From contig CM065811.1 of the NCBI GenBank assembly GCA_033398695.1, forward strand, positions 114,995,501 to 115,059,500: a stretch of 64,000 nt of DNA, read 5' to 3'. The translations under genes were made by a program, and so were the position numbers. This DNA is from Orobanche coerulescens. Its lineage: Eukaryota; Streptophyta; Magnoliopsida; Lamiales; Orobanchaceae. Positions 61,726 to 64,000 of the stretch are shown piece after piece. The notes beneath the pieces are model-generated. The model was not told the origin of the DNA. It ran no database searches and saw only the letters and a program-made list of their open reading frames with translations. Each line of letters begins with the position of its first letter. The stretch's first letter is position 1.

Positions 61726-63391
61726 ATTGAGTTATGTCTGCATTAAGTATAACAGATTAATTAGTGACTTGTTAAATTATGTTCTGAGTATAGAATTAAG
61801 GTCTTTTCTATTCTTGTTTACCCAGCTCCCACTATTTTTATCGGAATAACACACTCCCATGTGATATCCGGAAGTATCGTCGCTCTACTTCATAGTGGTG
61901 ATCGAGTTCTTTATAAATCTTAATAGAGGGCAATGGAACAGGTTTCTAGTCTATTAATTTTCATAAAGTGATGTCCAACACCAACCCATCTAATGGATGA
62001 TTCGATCTTCTTTTTCCCCTTGTTCACTCCCCTCAACCTATATGGTTTCTATGGTTCGTGAACAAGTTAAGTTTATACCATCGACGCAAATCAGTTTCAC
62101 AATTGAATCTTATCCGGCAACCTATCAGGTTTCTAGGGATAAAATTTGCTCCAACCGAAGGCATCCAATGCGCTCCCGGTAATTTATCCATCCTCCCCGA
62201 ACGACTACCCCGATAACTCGGAAGCATAGAACATCCGGTTTGGATTTCAATTTCCCGAAAAGTCGATGGAGGGAAGGAAAACCTTGAAACCTTATAAACT
62301 TAATTATTTGTTGTGGGAGAATTATCGCGATTAACGTTACACTTTGCACATTAATCGTTTAAGCGCGTTTGTGGCATTCATACAATATGAAACAACCATT
62401 CACAACCTAGTTGCTACCAACATGTGGTTCATGGACCGTTCCTAGAAAACAAAAAATCCGTAATCTAATTACAAGTCTTCGTCTTCTCGAAATGGATCTT
62501 CCTCCGGTCTTCGTCATTACATATAAATTTTACATTGAAAATTGCATCCTAGATACAAATTTTTCTAGTAAAATAAATAGGCTCAAAACGGCCTTTACAA
62601 CCCAATCGAATAAAACGAACGATTCAAAACTAAGTCTACGAACCACATCCCCATTCAAAAGCATTCATCCAATAAATACTAAATAAATGGAAAACGTAGA
62701 GATACATTGATCCAATCAACAATACGAACCGATCAAATCGATTCACACAATCGGTAATATGATAACATTCAAAATAATTCGGTCGACCATAAATATTCCA
62801 ATTAATCAAATTTCCCTTATAAAATGAAATACCATAAATCATTTTAATCATATTAAATCCAATTTAACATGCGGGAGATTAATTTTCAAGAATACACGAA
62901 AAAATCGAGCCGGGACAAAAAGGGGCTGCCTGGTCGAGTCACCCTCGTGACTTCCGTGATCCGGCTGGCATGGCGAGTCACGCTCGGCAGCTGTCGGCCA
63001 GGCACGGCCCGTGTCCCCTGACACGGTCGGGTCTGCCTGGCAGTGGCCTGGGGACTGCCGAACACGGCCCGTGTCACCAGACACGGCCGAGTCACCGTGG
63101 CAGCAACCTGCCCTTTGTCCGAAAAATCGTCCGACGACGATTCGGAACTCGATTTTCGACCGGATATCCAATATCAATATTTTTCAACATTAATATCTTC
63201 AATATAAATCATATTTACAAGAAATTAGGATTTATATTTAGACATAAACTTACGAAAAATATAACTACAACGAACGTAAAAATATATACCACGATTATGA
63301 CTAAAATGATTCCAAATCATTCACCATGTAATCAAGCATTCCAAATGCCAATATCGTATATACGATCGCAAGACCTACGCTCCGATACCAC
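61726..63391 (-). other. Copia-C leader with primer binding site
   Basis: Non-coding, 1.67 kb. The primer site TGGTATCGGAGC is on the minus strand at about 63390-63379, next to the 5' LTR. It contains the GC-rich repeat at 62941-63120. Confidence 0.7.
62941..63120 (-). repeat. GC-rich 60-bp repeat in Copia-C leader
   Basis: Two 60-bp units start at 63001 and 63061 with palindromic CACGGCCCGTG and GACACGG motifs, and a more diverged unit precedes them. GC content is far above that of the surrounding DNA. Confidence 0.75.
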
Positions 63392-64000
63392 TGTTGGGAT
63401 TCGGTGCCTAAAACGAAGGCCCAGCGGAAGCGGTAAAACGAAAATTAATTCAATCCGAATCCCTACGAGGATCGATCGAGCTATGTATATACGAATATAT
63501 AAACGAAAAGCAAGAGTCGTAAGAAACTAACCCTCGAAGTCCGTTGATTAAATGGTAACCTTCTCTTGAGCTATTCCCCAAGCTCTTGAACGATCCAACG
63601 CCGAAAACACCGCGTCTCTACTTGCCACGCGCCGGAGAAACAACCGGAACGACGATCACCTTGCTATCCTCCGAGGATACGGCTAGAGCTAAGTGATGAA
63701 GCTATATATGTAAATATTACTACACTCTAAGTGTTTTAATCTTACTCTCTCTATATGATTTTCTCTCAATTTTTCTCCAAGAAAAATGAAGAAGAAAATG
63801 AATGAAGTAGATGAAGATAATTGAGAAAATGGTTTTTCTCTCTCTCTCTCAATCTCACTCACGTAGGAAGGCTTACACAAGGAATCAAAAGGTGCATGTG
63901 AAATGAGATATCTTCTTCCCTTTATTCAACTCTCACTTCAATAATACAAATAATGCCACATTATTTTAAACCCCACAATGTCATGTTCTTTCATATAAAA
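63392..64000 (-). repeat. Copia-C 5' LTR, first 609 bp in view
   Basis: Matches 55823-56431 with few substitutions and a shorter CT run. It continues beyond the window. Confidence 0.9.

Larger units (their letters stand above)
46804..64000 (+). mobile_element. SIRE/Maximus-like copia element, right end outside window
   Basis: The 5' LTR (46804-48189) is followed by a tRNA-Met-like primer site, a long gag-pol in one frame (48265-53670) and an extra ORF after pol (from 54266). A large gag with coiled coil and an ORF downstream of pol are features of SIRE-type elements. At 55823 it is interrupted by Copia-C, which runs past the window end, so the rest of the extra ORF and the 3' LTR are not visible. 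Confidence 0.82.
55823..64000 (-). mobile_element. Copia-C: Ty1/copia element nested in SIRE, minus strand
   Basis: The 3' LTR is at 55823-57794 (TGTTGGGATT...CTCCTAACA). Pol and gag run leftward from about 61725 to 57810, then a leader, primer site and the start of the 5' LTR at 63392, which leaves the window. The two LTR copies differ by few bases over the shared 609 bp, so insertion looks recent. The far TSD is outside the window. Confidence 0.9.

Overview
This window reads as nuclear DNA of a flowering plant, probably a eudicot and probably from a repeat-rich, heterochromatic region. The evidence is wall-to-wall plant LTR retrotransposons with tRNA-Met-type primer sites, hAT- and Helitron-type elements, and broken pieces of plant genes that keep GT/AG splice borders. 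I found no intact host gene, no rRNA or tRNA gene, and nothing bacterial or organellar. Species cannot be told from this sequence.

Layout. (1) 1-20846: a Ty1/copia element (Copia-A) in a tandem LTR-body-LTR-body-LTR arrangement sharing its middle LTR. The first body (147-4657) has decayed. The second body (5567-20090) keeps an open gag-pol frame and is split only by a complete 10.0-kb Ty3/gypsy chromovirus-like element (8712-18719, TSD TTAGG). (2) 20847-25688: AT-rich sequence holding a probable solo LTR (21068-21805), a Helitron-like element (21858-24647) carrying pieces of an S28 serine carboxypeptidase gene, and a possible CACTA terminus (about 24800-25072). (3) 25694-42273: a second copia element (Copia-B, TSD GTTAT). 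It holds antisense exons of two host genes between gag and pol, and its RT is split by a reverse-oriented, non-coding 8.5-kb LTR element (32146-40622, TSD ACGAG; a LARD). (4) 42279-46803: AT-rich spacer with a hAT-like element with a perfect 8-bp TSD (42920-43840), a second MITE (43874-44351), a 42-bp minisatellite and an array of TTACGAAAT palindromes. (5) 46804 to the window end: a SIRE/Maximus-like copia element with gag-pol and an extra downstream ORF. It is interrupted at 55823 by a fourth copia element (Copia-C, minus strand) whose 5' LTR runs off the window.

How the parts relate. Nesting gives relative ages: Copia-A is older than the chromovirus inside it, Copia-B older than the LARD, and SIRE older than Copia-C. 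Most coding decay is nonsense codons in an otherwise preserved frame (Copia-B pol, SIRE gag-pol). The chromovirus instead carries many small indels. The LARD has no proteins, so it must have been copied by enzymes supplied in trans. It shares with the chromovirus the primer site, LTR termini of the TGTAAYA type, and a palindrome array placed just upstream of a TATA-like box.

The most notable signal is in the U3 of the chromovirus LTRs: 18 near-palindromic 12-mers (consensus TAGCGCACGCTA) phased at about 23 bp in blocks of 4+4+4+4+2. Three of the four spacers between blocks carry a GTCCAG-type motif in the 5' LTR, and all four do in the 3' LTR. The array ends about 11 bp before the TATA box. 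It looks like a purpose-built promoter/enhancer array. Next in interest are the two gene-capture events, both with exon borders preserved.
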